This document shows positions 1 to 10,100 of a stretch of 64,000 nt of DNA, in pieces. The stretch spans positions 310,001 through 374,000 of the forward strand of contig CAXXFQ010000024.1 in the NCBI GenBank assembly GCA_963674475.2. Reading direction: 5' to 3'. Source of the stretch: CAXXFQ01 sp963674475 (GTDB taxonomy: Bacteria > Planctomycetota > Planctomycetia > Pirellulales > Thermoguttaceae). Each line of letters begins with the position of its first letter. Position 1 is the first letter of the stretch. The notes beneath the pieces were generated by a model, which was given only the letters and a program-made list of their open reading frames with translations, did no database searches and was not told the origin of the DNA. Both the position numbers and the translations under genes were made by a program.

Positions 1-1
1 T

Positions 2-94
2 GAAGCGAATGTTGATATTGATACTATGAAAAAGCGAGGGGTCTCCAAGATGGGTAGTATTGGATATTTATTGACCCTCGCAAAAGTGGTGTGA
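2..94 (+). CDS. C-terminal tail of an unidentified gene (partial at window edge)
   Basis: An open frame enters from the left edge and stops with TGA at 92-94, giving about 30 residues that end in LLTLAKVV. Three bases later the sequence becomes a copy of an IS3-type element end. The fragment may be a real gene tail or one cut by that insertion. No family is recognisable from so short a stretch. Confidence 0.25.
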   Translation, partial: EANVDIDTMKKRGVSKMGSIGYLLTLAKVV

Positions 95-96
95 AA

Positions 97-176
97 TGGT
101 CTGGTTTGTCAAGGTACCGAATTGGATTATTTAAAGTGGACTCTGGTTCTTGAAATGGGGGCGTTTTGAATCGCAT
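97..176 (+). repeat. Solo left end of the IS3-type element
   Basis: About 80 bases starting TGGTCTGG match, with a few substitutions, the left ends of the IS3-type elements at 21656 and 35597, including the stretch around GACTCTGGTTCTTGAAATGG. No transposase follows, so this is a relic end. Bases 177-366 after it show no gene. Confidence 0.7.
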
Positions 177-411
177 GGAACGAAGAGGAACCAGGACGGA
201 TGCTTGATCGAGAAGTATTTGGCCGTCTTGAAATGGGCCCGAAGAGTGTCCCAGATGAGCACGACCCGCCGATGAAAACGATGGTGCAGGTCACATAAAA
301 AGGGGATCATGTAAACAGCGGTCAAAAAATGCAGCGCGCACCGGTTAGAAAGGGAATGGCTAGGACAGCGTATATCGCCACCGCAAGAGCCAAGAAACCG
401 CCCTCTCCCCC

Positions 412-1494
412 CTACCCCGCCTTGCGCTCGTACCAGCTCAAGACGCCACCGAGCCGTTCGTGTCGGACGAGCTCTCCAAGCTCAAGTGTCTCGACTTCCT
501 CCCGCGTCGCTTCGTCGAAATTCGGCGGCAAAAACCCCGTGCCGCGATGCGGTCGGCGGTGGTGGTAGTAATCGAGGTATTCGGATAGGATGTGTCGGAG
601 GTGGTTTTCGCCGAAGATGAGGAATCGGTCCAGGCATTCCCGTTTGATCGAACCGATAAATCGCTCGCAATGGGCGTTCATATTCGGCGAACGCGGCGGT
701 ATTTTAATGGTTTTAAGACCTCCCGACCGGACTGTTTTGAGAAACTTTTTGCAGAACTTGGCGTCCATGTCATGGATGAGATAGCGAGGAGCAACAGCAA
801 ATTCGTCGCAAACGACACACAGGTTGCGCGCTTGTTGGATCATCCAGTGTTCGTTCGGGTGCGGTGTCATACCGAGGATTTTCACCTCGCGGGTGCCCGG
901 GCAGATCAACGCCAGGATGTAATATTCGAGGCGTCCGATCGGTGTCCAAACGCTTTTGGTAAAGAAGTCGCAGGCCAGAAGCGTCTCCTTGTGGCGCCGC
1001 AAGAACTCGGCCCAGGTGCTGTTATCCCGACCGGGCGGATTAGGGCGAAATCCATTTTCACGAAGGATATTACAGACGGTCCCTCTTTTAATGTCTTTGT
1101 AGCCGAGCCGGTAAAGCTCGCCAAGGATGCGTCCAGAACCCCAGCCTTCGTTCTCCGAGGCGAACCGAACGATCAGGTCGCGAATCTCCTGCGGCTTCTT
1201 TCGGCGGCCATGCTTTTTGACCTCGGTACGATCCTGCTTCGGGTTTCGGTCCTCGGCCAACCACCGCATGAGCGTCCGCGGCGACACCAGCGAGACAAGC
1301 CCCGTTGCCTTCGAGCCCAGCTGCTTGGCGTACTTGACCATCCTCGCCCGCTCGGCCCGGGTCGTATAGATCCGTTTCGGCAAGCGACTGCGAAGGATCT
1401 CGTTTTCCGCCTTGAGAAACTCGATCTGCTTGACCAATTCCGACTCGGTCGCCGCCGCCACCGCCAAAAAGACCGATTGAAAAATCGCCTTCAT
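412..1494 (-). CDS. DDE integrase-core transposase, copy A
   Basis: This is a 360-residue transposase. It has an N-terminal coiled-coil/helix-turn-helix part (residues 15-85, beginning ESELVKQIEFLKAENEIL), a second HTH-like region (about 95-150) and an rve integrase core (about 165-330). The likely catalytic acidic residues are the Asp in LLACDFFTKS, the Asp in LIHDMDAKF and the Glu in NAHCERFIGSIKREC. The DYYHHRRPHRG motif near the end is typical of rve transposases. Copy B is almost identical and copy C (47.2-48.5 kb) is shattered. It looks intact and may still be active. The family is IS481/IS3-like by motif; the exact group is not assigned. Confidence 0.9.
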   Translation of the reverse strand: MKAIFQSVFLAVAAATESELVKQIEFLKAENEILRSRLPKRIYTTRAERARMVKYAKQLGSKATGLVSLVSPRTLMRWLAEDRNPKQDRTEVKKHGRRKKPQEIRDLIVRFASENEGWGSGRILGELYRLGYKDIKRGTVCNILRENGFRPNPPGRDNSTWAEFLRRHKETLLACDFFTKSVWTPIGRLEYYILALICPGTREVKILGMTPHPNEHWMIQQARNLCVVCDEFAVAPRYLIHDMDAKFCKKFLKTVRSGGLKTIKIPPRSPNMNAHCERFIGSIKRECLDRFLIFGENHLRHILSEYLDYYHHRRPHRGTGFLPPNFDEATREEVETLELGELVRHERLGGVLSWYERKAG

Positions 1495-1905
1495 CGTCTT
1501 GCCTCGTCAGGGGTTAACCGGATGACAAGCAATTGTACCCCACTGAAATGGCGGCCAAAAAAGCCTTCTGGCGGCTCCTGATGAAAGTCGATGGTTTTAG
1601 GTCAGTCTGACCCGACAAAAATGACAATTCGAAATCGCTCAAGTCGGGACCATCAGCAGACATGGAGACCGATGCTCTAAGAGGCGGGCTCTGTCGCCCA
1701 CACTAGCGAAAATCTCGAGAAAAACGGCTCTATCCGTCTCGCATCGCCAAGAAAAAGCCCGGAAAACCCAGGCTGTCATGGAAAACTTTGCCCATCAGTA
1801 CCCAAGTCCGTTGTACCAATATGGGCACCCCATTTTAAGAGCTCTCTCTAACTATAGACAGAGTGAAGAGATAGAAAACCACGGCATCGGTCTACGGAAC
1901 CGAAG
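1495..1905. repeat. Leader repeat upstream of the transposase (copy A)
   Basis: About 410 bases 5' of the transposase are conserved in all three IS copies (12152-12563 and 48525-48937). Landmarks are CAATTGTACCCCACTGAAAT, CCCGACAAAAATGACAATT and GTACCAATATGGGCACCC, ending in the hairpin repeat. It holds no convincing gene. A short piece of it also recurs near 63517. Confidence 0.75.
1887..1903. repeat. Dispersed hairpin repeat, copy 1
   Basis: TCGGT-7 nt-ACCGA with the invariant loop CTACGGA. It is the outer edge of the IS leader; the phage-like gene fragment starts directly after it. Five further copies are at 12541, 30002, 48915, 57130 and 60103. Confidence 0.75.
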
Positions 1906-2063
1906 GGGGGATCGCCAAACAGGGCTGGCAGTACCTCTGGGTTTTGTACGAGGAGATTGAGGACTCTTACAAGCTGATCTCCGTCCCGCGTGCGGCCTAC
2001 GTCGAGCAGGTCTATCGGTACACGAACTTCTACGATCTTGCGATCGGAGTGGCGCCAGCATGA
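1906..2063 (+). pseudogene. 3' fragment of a phage-like structural gene
   Basis: In the frame of codon 1911-1913 the sequence reads IAKQGWQYLWVLYEE and ends in AIGVAPA with TGA at 2061-2063. It has no start codon: the 5' part is replaced by the hairpin repeat. The stop overlaps the next start (ATGA), so it was the upstream partner of the next gene. The acidic and aromatic composition suits a phage structural or adaptor protein, but no family is recognised. Confidence 0.55.
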
Positions 2064-2803
2064 GACAATCGGTCAAAAAAGGTGAGCCGCTTTCGATCCC
2101 TGCCGAGGAGTATAACGCCTTCCTGCAGGTGGCCAACGATTACCGCACCAAGAGCGTCGCGGCTCGGCCTTTGCAGCAAGGACGTCACGTCCCTCATGGT
2201 CTGGTTCGAATCAAGAACACCACCGATAGCGACCTGGGTCGCTTCTCGGTCCTCGGGATCGATGGGCCGCTCTTCTCGCCGGATGACAACCTCGAGGAAT
2301 ATCAGAATCGGTTGGCTTTTGTCGGCGTGACACCGACGACCGGCCACTTCGACAAGTTCGCCATTATCCAAGAACCGTTAGCCGTCGATGCGATCGGCTT
2401 GGCCATGGTTACCGGCATTACAGTCGCTCAGGTCAACGTCACCAGCGAAGGTCACGGCTACGCCAGCCTGACCGACGGCGAGAGTGGCTACCTCGAAAGC
2501 GCCGCCGGTGGCGCGGTCGTCATCCTCGATAAAGGAAGCGGCAGCGGTACCGTCTGGGCCCACGTTTTATTGGGATCCAACCCTTGCCCGAGTGCGCAAG
2601 CCGTTCTTGATGCCGATCTCACGGCTACCGGCACAGCAACCGCGTCGATCTGGCGATTCGATGGCACTAACCTTGTCGACACGGGCGAGGATGTCGAGGT
2701 TCACCCTTGGATGATGAAAAGTGACACGACCGTCGCGTCGGGTTCCCAGATTTGGATCCGCTGGAAAGGTCGTTGGTATATCGAGAACGCGGAGTGCCCC
2801 TGA
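2060..2803 (+). CDS. Phage-like structural protein, function unknown
   Basis: A 247-residue protein that starts with MRQSVKKGEPLSIPAEEYN, a typical opening for planctomycete phage-like proteins, followed by a region (50-230) rich in Gly, Thr and Val that looks all-beta. It has no signal peptide and no membrane segment. Its start overlaps the preceding stop (ATGA) and its own stop overlaps the next start (TGATG), so four genes are translationally coupled. The context of gpW-like and portal genes elsewhere in the window (30.4-31.1 kb) suggests a decayed prophage module. A head or tail decoration role is only inference. Confidence 0.6.
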   Translation: MRQSVKKGEPLSIPAEEYNAFLQVANDYRTKSVAARPLQQGRHVPHGLVRIKNTTDSDLGRFSVLGIDGPLFSPDDNLEEYQNRLAFVGVTPTTGHFDKFAIIQEPLAVDAIGLAMVTGITVAQVNVTSEGHGYASLTDGESGYLESAAGGAVVILDKGSGSGTVWAHVLLGSNPCPSAQAVLDADLTATGTATASIWRFDGTNLVDTGEDVEVHPWMMKSDTTVASGSQIWIRWKGRWYIENAECP

Positions 2804-3705
2804 TGTTTCAGTTTTCGCCGGGCTGCTGTTGCGAAGAAGAGTCCCCTTGCGTCAATTGCAAAAATCAGCGCGGGGAGTATCTGATCCTTGACGCCGGGCC
2901 CTACGGCAAGGCGGCCATGGAGTGGATGAACGACTGCGCGGCAAGGACGGCGGCTGGAACCGCAAGCGGTAGCGGCATGGTGCTCTCTGCCTGGGGCACG
3001 CGTAATGTCACGCTTGATAAATATGGTACCTGCTGCTCTTGCGACCCACTCGACGACTATCCGAACATCCCCGGTCCGCCGCCTTACGACTGTTCGAATT
3101 TCGTCTTCGAGCAGTCGAGCGGAACCCCGATCACGATCACGGCCTCCACGCAGCCGGTCGATCCGGTCTTTGGTTTGAACGCGGTGCCGGAGGTGGTGCA
3201 AGTCGAGGTCTCGGGCGTAGGGACCAACCCGGACGCCATTTGCGACGATTACGGATGCAGTAACATCGACGGGACCTACATCTGCGAGAAGACCTATAGC
3301 GGGCCGAGGCCGTCGTTGCCTGCTCGGCACCTTTGGGAATATAGCGGGCCGGGGCCGATGCTGAAGGCGTATCTTACAGGCTCGGGCTACACCTGTGGCG
3401 ATCCGATCGCCGTCGCGCCGTCATACATTACTTGCGAAGTCGAAGCGTACACCGACACCTGGTACGGCTACGGCTGCGACTTGGCGCGGTACGTGAGTCT
3501 TCTGTTTCGCGTTACCTGCGGGGATCCGATCGACCCGCCGCCATCGTGGCAAAAATGGAGCATGGGTACCTGGGAAGCGAAGCTGGACAGCGAGTCGTTC
3601 AACACCCCGCACTACGACTTCTTGAGCGGCCCCCCACCAATGACGTTTTATACTTGCCACAACTGCCCCACCTGTCGTGGCGGGAGCGTTTCGATCACAT
3701 GGTAA
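2803..3705 (+). CDS. Cys-rich phage-cassette protein, about 300 residues
   Basis: The start at 2803 is chosen because it overlaps the preceding stop; an in-frame ATG at 2752 lies inside the upstream gene. The protein opens MFQFSPGCCCEEESPCVNC and carries many further Cys pairs (CCSC, CDDYGC, a C-terminal CHNCPTC), so it may bind metal or be disulfide-stabilised. A central segment PITITAST...VVQVEVSG looks like a beta-sandwich. There is no signal peptide. It overlaps the next gene by seven bases. A frameshifted copy lies at 36722-37606. The family is unknown to me. Confidence 0.65.
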   Translation: MFQFSPGCCCEEESPCVNCKNQRGEYLILDAGPYGKAAMEWMNDCAARTAAGTASGSGMVLSAWGTRNVTLDKYGTCCSCDPLDDYPNIPGPPPYDCSNFVFEQSSGTPITITASTQPVDPVFGLNAVPEVVQVEVSGVGTNPDAICDDYGCSNIDGTYICEKTYSGPRPSLPARHLWEYSGPGPMLKAYLTGSGYTCGDPIAVAPSYITCEVEAYTDTWYGYGCDLARYVSLLFRVTCGDPIDPPPSWQKWSMGTWEAKLDSESFNTPHYDFLSGPPPMTFYTCHNCPTCRGGSVSITW

Positions 3706-4085
3706 AATGCTCCTTCACCCGCAACGGCCCCGATGCCGTCTGTACCCGCTGCGGCCGCGTCGTCAAGAATTTTCAAGGCGACCTGGCCCGCTTGAACGCC
3801 GTGTGCCGTGTCGATGAGAATGGCAAGCCACTGCCCCCGTCGAAACCACCCACCATCCTCGAGCGTGCCAAGCATTACGCCGTCGCGAGCGCCCGCTGGA
3901 GTTCGGCCGGTTGCCCCGCCCGCAGCGATGAAGAGGTCGAAGCGATCCTCGCCATCTGCCAATCATGCGAAAACTACAACGGCGCCGGGTGCAACCTCTG
4001 CGGCTGCCGCGTCAATCGAAAGCGAGCCGCCTTGCTCAATAAGGCGAGAATGGCGACCGAGCACTGCCCGGTCGGGTTGTGGTGA
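3699..4085 (+). CDS. Small zinc-ribbon-like Cys-rich protein
   Basis: 128 residues starting MVKCSFTRNGPDAVCTRCG. Two Cys clusters suggest zinc binding: CTRCG near residue 16 and CQSC...CNLCGC near residues 90-105, followed by a basic CRVNRKR segment. The end reads EHCPVGLW. The start overlaps the preceding stop. This gene is the most often duplicated piece of the cassette: other copies are at 37600-37986, 56897-57026 and 59800-60000, all damaged. In those three, a one-base difference near the 3' end (GCGAGAGCTC against GCCTTGCTC here) puts the last codons in another frame. The role is unknown. Confidence 0.65.
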   Translation: MVKCSFTRNGPDAVCTRCGRVVKNFQGDLARLNAVCRVDENGKPLPPSKPPTILERAKHYAVASARWSSAGCPARSDEEVEAILAICQSCENYNGAGCNLCGCRVNRKRAALLNKARMATEHCPVGLW

Positions 4086-4142
4086 GTTGTTGCCATTGTC
4101 ATGGACACCGTTCGTTTCGGGATTGCTTCTCTTGCTCCGCGA

Positions 4143-7100
4143 TTACTCGTAATCCGCATAAGCAACTGCCATGAGTTTCTCTTGTTCCGATTCCCGATCG
4201 TCGGACTTCTTTGTGTTCGATTGACGCTGTTGTAGGTCCATCGCCAAGGTGGTCAGTAGACCTTCGTCCAAGGTGGAGTTGGCTGTGAGCGGTTCCTGGG
4301 AGACCGGTTCGGGCAGCCCCACTCGACTGGCGAAGAAATCATGCGAGACCTTGACGCCACGTTCTGCGGGACGTTGGACGGGGCCGTAGGTGATTTCTGG
4401 TGGAGTGGTGTTTATCGAGGTTAAGAATGGAAGGAGTGCCGCTTGTTGCATACGGCTTAAAATGGGGGCGGTGGCTTCGCTTTGACTTCCTGAGGATGGC
4501 GTTGTATCCAGGGCTTTAAGATAGTTTTGGCGGAATGCGAACAGGTCGGCCGTGTCGACGTCGCCGTCGGCATCGATGTCAAAGCGAGAATCGAAACCGA
4601 CATCGGCGCTGGTTTTCTGATAGGTTTTGCGAAAGCGGAAGAGGTCGGCGAAGTCCACATCCCGGTCGCCGTCGCTGTCGCCAAAGAAGCTGTGGAATTC
4701 GAACGTGTAATCGGCAGCCATCGGATTGCCGGACGGGTCGACGACGGCATCGGCAAGAATCGTAGCCGAGTAATTGCCGTCCGGAAGTCGACCACCGGGT
4801 AAGCCGGGGAAGGTCAATGTGGCGGTAGAGGTGATCGAGTCGACTTCAACAGTCATCGCATCAGCGGAAATCGCCTCGCCGGTGGTGAGATTCGAAAGTT
4901 GTAACGCGTCGGCGTTCAGTAGCTCCAGAACCGCTTCGTGGAAGCTCACGTTGATACGGCGGATGGCCGATCGCCCGTTCCCTTGGCCGATCGTCACCTC
5001 GGTCACGTGTGGCGGGGCATTGACGTCCGATTCGTACGCCCCAATGTCGACGGTTCCACCAAAAATACGCGGGTTGCCCTCAAGATCGGTTGTCAGCGGA
5101 TTCCCTTCAGTGTCTACCGCCAAGGCATTATCCCCCGCGTCGATTGCCGGGCTATCGGAGCGAAGTCGAAGGTCCCCATAGTCGTCGTTGGCCGATTCGT
5201 CTATGTCGTTAGTTTCCAGGTCATCACCCCAGCCGTCGCCCCCGTCAGACGGATTGCGGATGAAGGCCGGATCGGAATCGATGAGGTTTTTCGAATTGCC
5301 GGTTATAGTCTGCCCGCCAAATTGACCGCCTTCATTTAAAGCGACAATCGAGTTGTTTACATTGAAGAAGCCGTTGTATTTACTTTCCCAGTAAATGCCA
5401 CCACCGTCCATTGCCACGTTTCCGGCGACAGTACTGTTGATTAGGTTTGATGAATTAAAACTCCAATTCTTGTTATAAACCCCTCCTCCGTTGCCGTTTA
5501 CTGCCGAGTTTCCACAAATGGTGCTGTTGATGATTGTAAAACGACCATAACTGTCGTAAATTCCCCCTCCGTTGCCACTTTTGGTTGAGTTTCCATAGAT
5601 CGTGCTGCCGGTCACCGTCATATGGGAATGATTGCAAATCCCTCCACCACAGCCGTTCTCAGCCACGTTTTTGCAGATCACACTATCGATTATGGTCAAG
5701 AAGCCTCCGTTAGAAATCCCGCCGCCCCCTTCCGAACTACCGGAAACGTTTTCGGCGATCAAGCTTTCGGTTACCGTTAAATTTCCCCTGTTGTAAATTC
5801 CCCCCTCAGTGTTGCTTGAGACAGTCGAATTGATGACGGTCGAGTTGCCCAAATTACGGATGCCAAGATGGTTGTTCGAAATAGTCGAATTCGTGATGAT
5901 TTGATAGGCGTAGTTAGTGATTCCAACCGAATTTTCGCAAATCGTACTGTCGTTTATTGTCAAAGCCCCTCCGGCAAAGCAAATACCTTCCGTGTCTGAA
6001 AGGGGCAAATTATTGCTGATTGTGCATTCGTTGATCGCCAAAGAAATTCCAAAGCCAAAAATGGCGTCCCCATCTTCAGCCGAGCCGCCGGTCAGAGTGA
6101 GACCTTCGAGCGTTGCAGATACGAAATGGTCGATGTAGAAAAGGCGACTCAAGCCATTGGCGTCGATCGTCAATAGCTCTTCGCCCGGACCGTCGATAGT
6201 CAAATGGTCAGAAATCTCCAGTTGGGTGCCGCTTAGTGTGATTGTTGCCGGGCCGTTGGCAAACAGGGCCGGATCGAAGGTGATAACGTCCTCTTGGGAG
6301 TCACTACCCGCAAGCGCGTCTCCGACGGCTGTGTTGGTATTTGCCGCTTCTATGGCTTCACGAAGGGTAACCTGACCATCTTCGGCAACGACATCGGCGA
6401 GGCTGGTTATCACATAGGTCCGGGAATCGGCAGGTCTGGTCATGAAAAGGCGGACGGTATCCATGCCGGGAGCCGAAAGGGAAAATACGGCCGAGTGATC
6501 CGTCCCAGGGGCGACTTCTTCTGTCATGGAGACGGTGATCGTCTGTGGAACATTCCAATTGGTGGCGTCGAAAAGGATCGTCGAAAGGTCGGCTGTGATG
6601 TCGTCGCAAGAGCCGACCTGTTTTTCGATTGCAACTTCGACCGTTCCTTCGGGAACAGCGGTCAAACAAACATCGACGGTGATTGATTCCCCTTCATGAA
6701 TTTCAAAATAGGGTGAAGGAGTGACTGCCAGTTCAGGCGTTGCCTGTAATTCGATCGAACCGATGTCGACCGCTGCCGGAAGCGGATCGGTCAAACGCAG
6801 GTTTCCTAACTGGTCGTAATCAAGACCAATCCGACCAGGATAAAATGGACTTGGAACTCTTCGAATTACTCTTCCAGCATCGATGAGAGGGCTTCCGGAT
6901 TGGGGGCGGTAATAGAGCAAGCGTCCCATCTCGTCGGTTATCGCCGTCAGCATCGGGTCACCGTCCTCGGTACCGACGAAATTACTGTCGCTGATTGAAA
7001 CATTAATATCCGGGTGTTCAGGGGCAGTATTTCCCGCTATGACCGTGTTCCCTATACGTTCAGCATCATAGACACCGCCCCCATCGCTTCCGGCCACGTT

Positions 7101-10100
7101 ACCGATAATCGTTGCATGAAATATCGTTGTTCCTGAACCGTACACTCCTCCACCAAAGACTTCGGCGGTATTCCCAGAGATCGTCGAGTTTACCACCGTA
7201 AGCGATCCTAAAATATTTCCAACCCCTCCGCCGTACCGGGCAAAATTGTCGACGATCGTCGAATCAATAATCGTCATACAATCTTCATTCGAAATTCCTC
7301 CCCCAACACCCATGTCATAATTTACGTAACTGTATCCGTATTCTCCCCAAGTCCTGCCAGTTGTATAATTCCCCGAGACAAAAAGGCCGGAGAGTTCCAA
7401 GGTACCCGGGTTCCCGATGGCGCCTCCGTGCCCGTTGGCCGTGTTATTGGTGAAAGTGGAGTCGCTGACCGTACCTTTTCCCCAGTTATGAATCCCGCCC
7501 CCACCGATCTCCGCAAAGTTGCCGATAAACGTCGAGTCGCTTACCTTCATCGCCGGGCCATCACTGATAGAATAATAATGGCTAAAGTTGGAAATAGCCC
7601 CGCCGTCCTCGCCAGCATTGTTATCTTGAAAAAGAGAGCCGGTTACCGTCATGTTACCATAATTGGCGATTGCACCACCGCTGTGAACCGCTGAATTGTC
7701 GGAGAAAGTGGACCTACTTATGGTCATCTCCCCCTCGTCGTTGTAAATCCCGCCGCCATATTCATGATATGACGAGCCATAAGTCGAGTTGCCAGAAATC
7801 GTCGAGTTGTTGATGTATAACGTATCTTTGTTGTAAATCCCTCCTCCTCTTTCTAGTGCCCAGTTGTCGGCAACAATCGAATTGGTTAACACCAGAGTGC
7901 CGTCATTCAAAATGCCGCCGCCTTTATCAGCCTGATTGTCCGAGATGGTCGAGTTCATAACAATGAGGTTTCCGAAATTGGTTATGCCGCTGCCCCAATG
8001 GCCGGAAATAGTTGTATTGATGACGGTTAGATTGCCGGAGTTGTGGATTCCGCTGGAACAAGTGTTATTGGTTATTGTCGAGTTGCATACGGTCAATCCT
8101 CCAGTGTTGAAAATCCCCCCTCCATATCTTCTTTCAAGATGACTTGAACTATAGGACCCATTGGCGGTGCTCCCGGAGGCCGTAACGCCATCAAGCGTAG
8201 TTTCGATATCCTCCCCGCAATAAACGACCGTATAGGCGTTGTCGCTCGTGTCGTTTTGAATGCCCAAATCGCCGGAAAGAATCGTTTCGTGGGTTGTCCA
8301 GTCGCGCTGGTCGAGGGCAGTTTCAGTTCCCTCGAAGCCGCCATAGAGAGCGACGTTATTCAAAAGCGAAAAAGAAGCCGACCGGGCGTCTTCCGCTTCC
8401 AGGAGTTTTGTCGGAATATACGTCCCTTCGGCGATCCAGATTTCAAAAATGTCGTTGCAGTTAGTATCATCGGTGTTGAGTAACTCGGCCTTGTCCATCG
8501 CCAATTGCAGATCGTTCAAAGCCGATTCCCATGCCAGCCCGTCCCCTCCGGCGACCGCATCACAATCGACATAGATAATCGGTCCCGCCTCGAAAGCGCC
8601 GATATCGACCGTGCCACCAATTATTCTCGGATTTCCGTTCAGATCATAAAGCAACGGATTCCCGTCGGCGTCGACAGCTAGGGTATTGTCCCCCGCATCT
8701 CTTGCAGTGGAATCTGGCCGAAGACGAAGATCGCCATAGTCGTCGTTGGCTCCTTCGTCGATTTCAGGTGTCGACGGATCGTCCCCCCAGCCATCGCCAC
8801 CGTCGGACGGATTGCGGACAAACTTTGGGTCCGATCCGAGAAGGCAATTTTCATGCGACGTGACAGAACCCGAGATTTCCGTTCCCGAACTTGTTTCGTT
8901 GAGCGATATAATCGTATTGCGCAGGAAATCATTACATATACTGTAGTCACTATAATTAAAGATCCCGCCGCCGTCGGACTCGGCAACGTTGCCCGAAATT
9001 GTCGAATTCGTGAAGGTAATACCACCATTGCAATTGTATGCGCCCCCGCCCTCGACTGCCGAATTTCCGGCCAATTGGGAATTGACTACGTTTAATGAAC
9101 CACGACTCCAAATACCGCCCCCTTTGATTGCGTGATTGCCGACAATGGTGGAATCGGCAATGGTCATTACGCTTTCATTGGAAATCCCGCCGCCGCCCAG
9201 GACGCAATGGCCCTCGCCTGTGGTCGTATTTTCGGAAACGGTCAAGCCCGATAAATGCAAGGTCCCCGTGTTCGCAATCGCACCACCGTGACCGCCGGAA
9301 ACGTTTTTCGTGAAAACGGAGTCAACAACCGTTCCGGTTCCTCCTTGCCAGCAGTAAATCGCACCTCCACCTGCCTCGGCATAATTTCCCTTGAAGTATG
9401 ACCCTGAAACGAAAAACTCACTGTTCCATCCACTACGAATCGCGCCGCCATCATACACGGCTGCCGTATTGTCAAGAAACGTCGAATCGGAGACCGTTAG
9501 CCTCCCACGATTAAGATAAATTCCACCCCCAAACGTCGTAGCGGAATTGCCCGAGAAGAGGGTGTTGGATATCGTGCAAAAGCCATTCTCGATTAAAACA
9601 CCTCCTCCTTTACCTTTGTGATTGTGGTGGTCAGAAATGACGGAACCTTCAATCGTCGCCCACCCGTTTATCGTGATTCCCGGACAATCAGCGTCATCCG
9701 ACGTGTTATGGGAAATCGTCGAGTTCGTAACTGTCAAATCACCCCGGGAACTAATCCCACCTTTTGCATTATTCGACACGGTGGAATCGAAGACCGTCAA
9801 ATTATCCCCCCCGTCTGGGATACCAATGCCACTGTTTCCGGTAATGGTCGATCCCTCGATACTTGATGTCCCACCTCGAAAACGCACACCATCATTATTT
9901 CTGCTGATCAGGGTATTCCGAATCGTACAGTAACTACCATTAAAATGAACCCCGTCACCTTCGTTATCCGATATGACGGAATTATCAATCAAAAGATCTC
10001 CGTCTAAAACAACGATCCCGAGGCCGTTCGTGCCCGAATTTTCCGAGATCGTCGAGTTCATGACCGTCAACCCAATGCCGTCATGAAAAATCCCTCCGCC

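Larger units (their letters stand above)
367..1905 (-). mobile_element. Integrase-core IS, copy A, with leader and hairpin repeat
   Basis: Similarity to copy B (11025-12563) begins about 45 bases beyond the transposase stop and continues through the gene and a leader of about 410 bases, ending in a hairpin repeat. Flanking DNA differs on both sides. No clear terminal inverted repeats or target duplication were found, so the exact ends are uncertain. Confidence 0.7.

Noticed and set aside
592..1581. Long plus-strand frame opposite transposase copy A (and its twin at 11249-12241)
   Set aside because: It is antisense to a well-supported transposase and has no domain of its own; it recurs only because the IS recurs.
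1887..1903. Hairpin repeat as integron attC site
   Set aside because: The stem is short, there are no GTTRRRY/RYYYAAC core sites and no integrase of the integron type was seen.
4457..5339. Several frames of 90-135 codons inside the giant surface protein gene
   Set aside because: Shadows of the main 2199-codon frame, which has clear domain structure.
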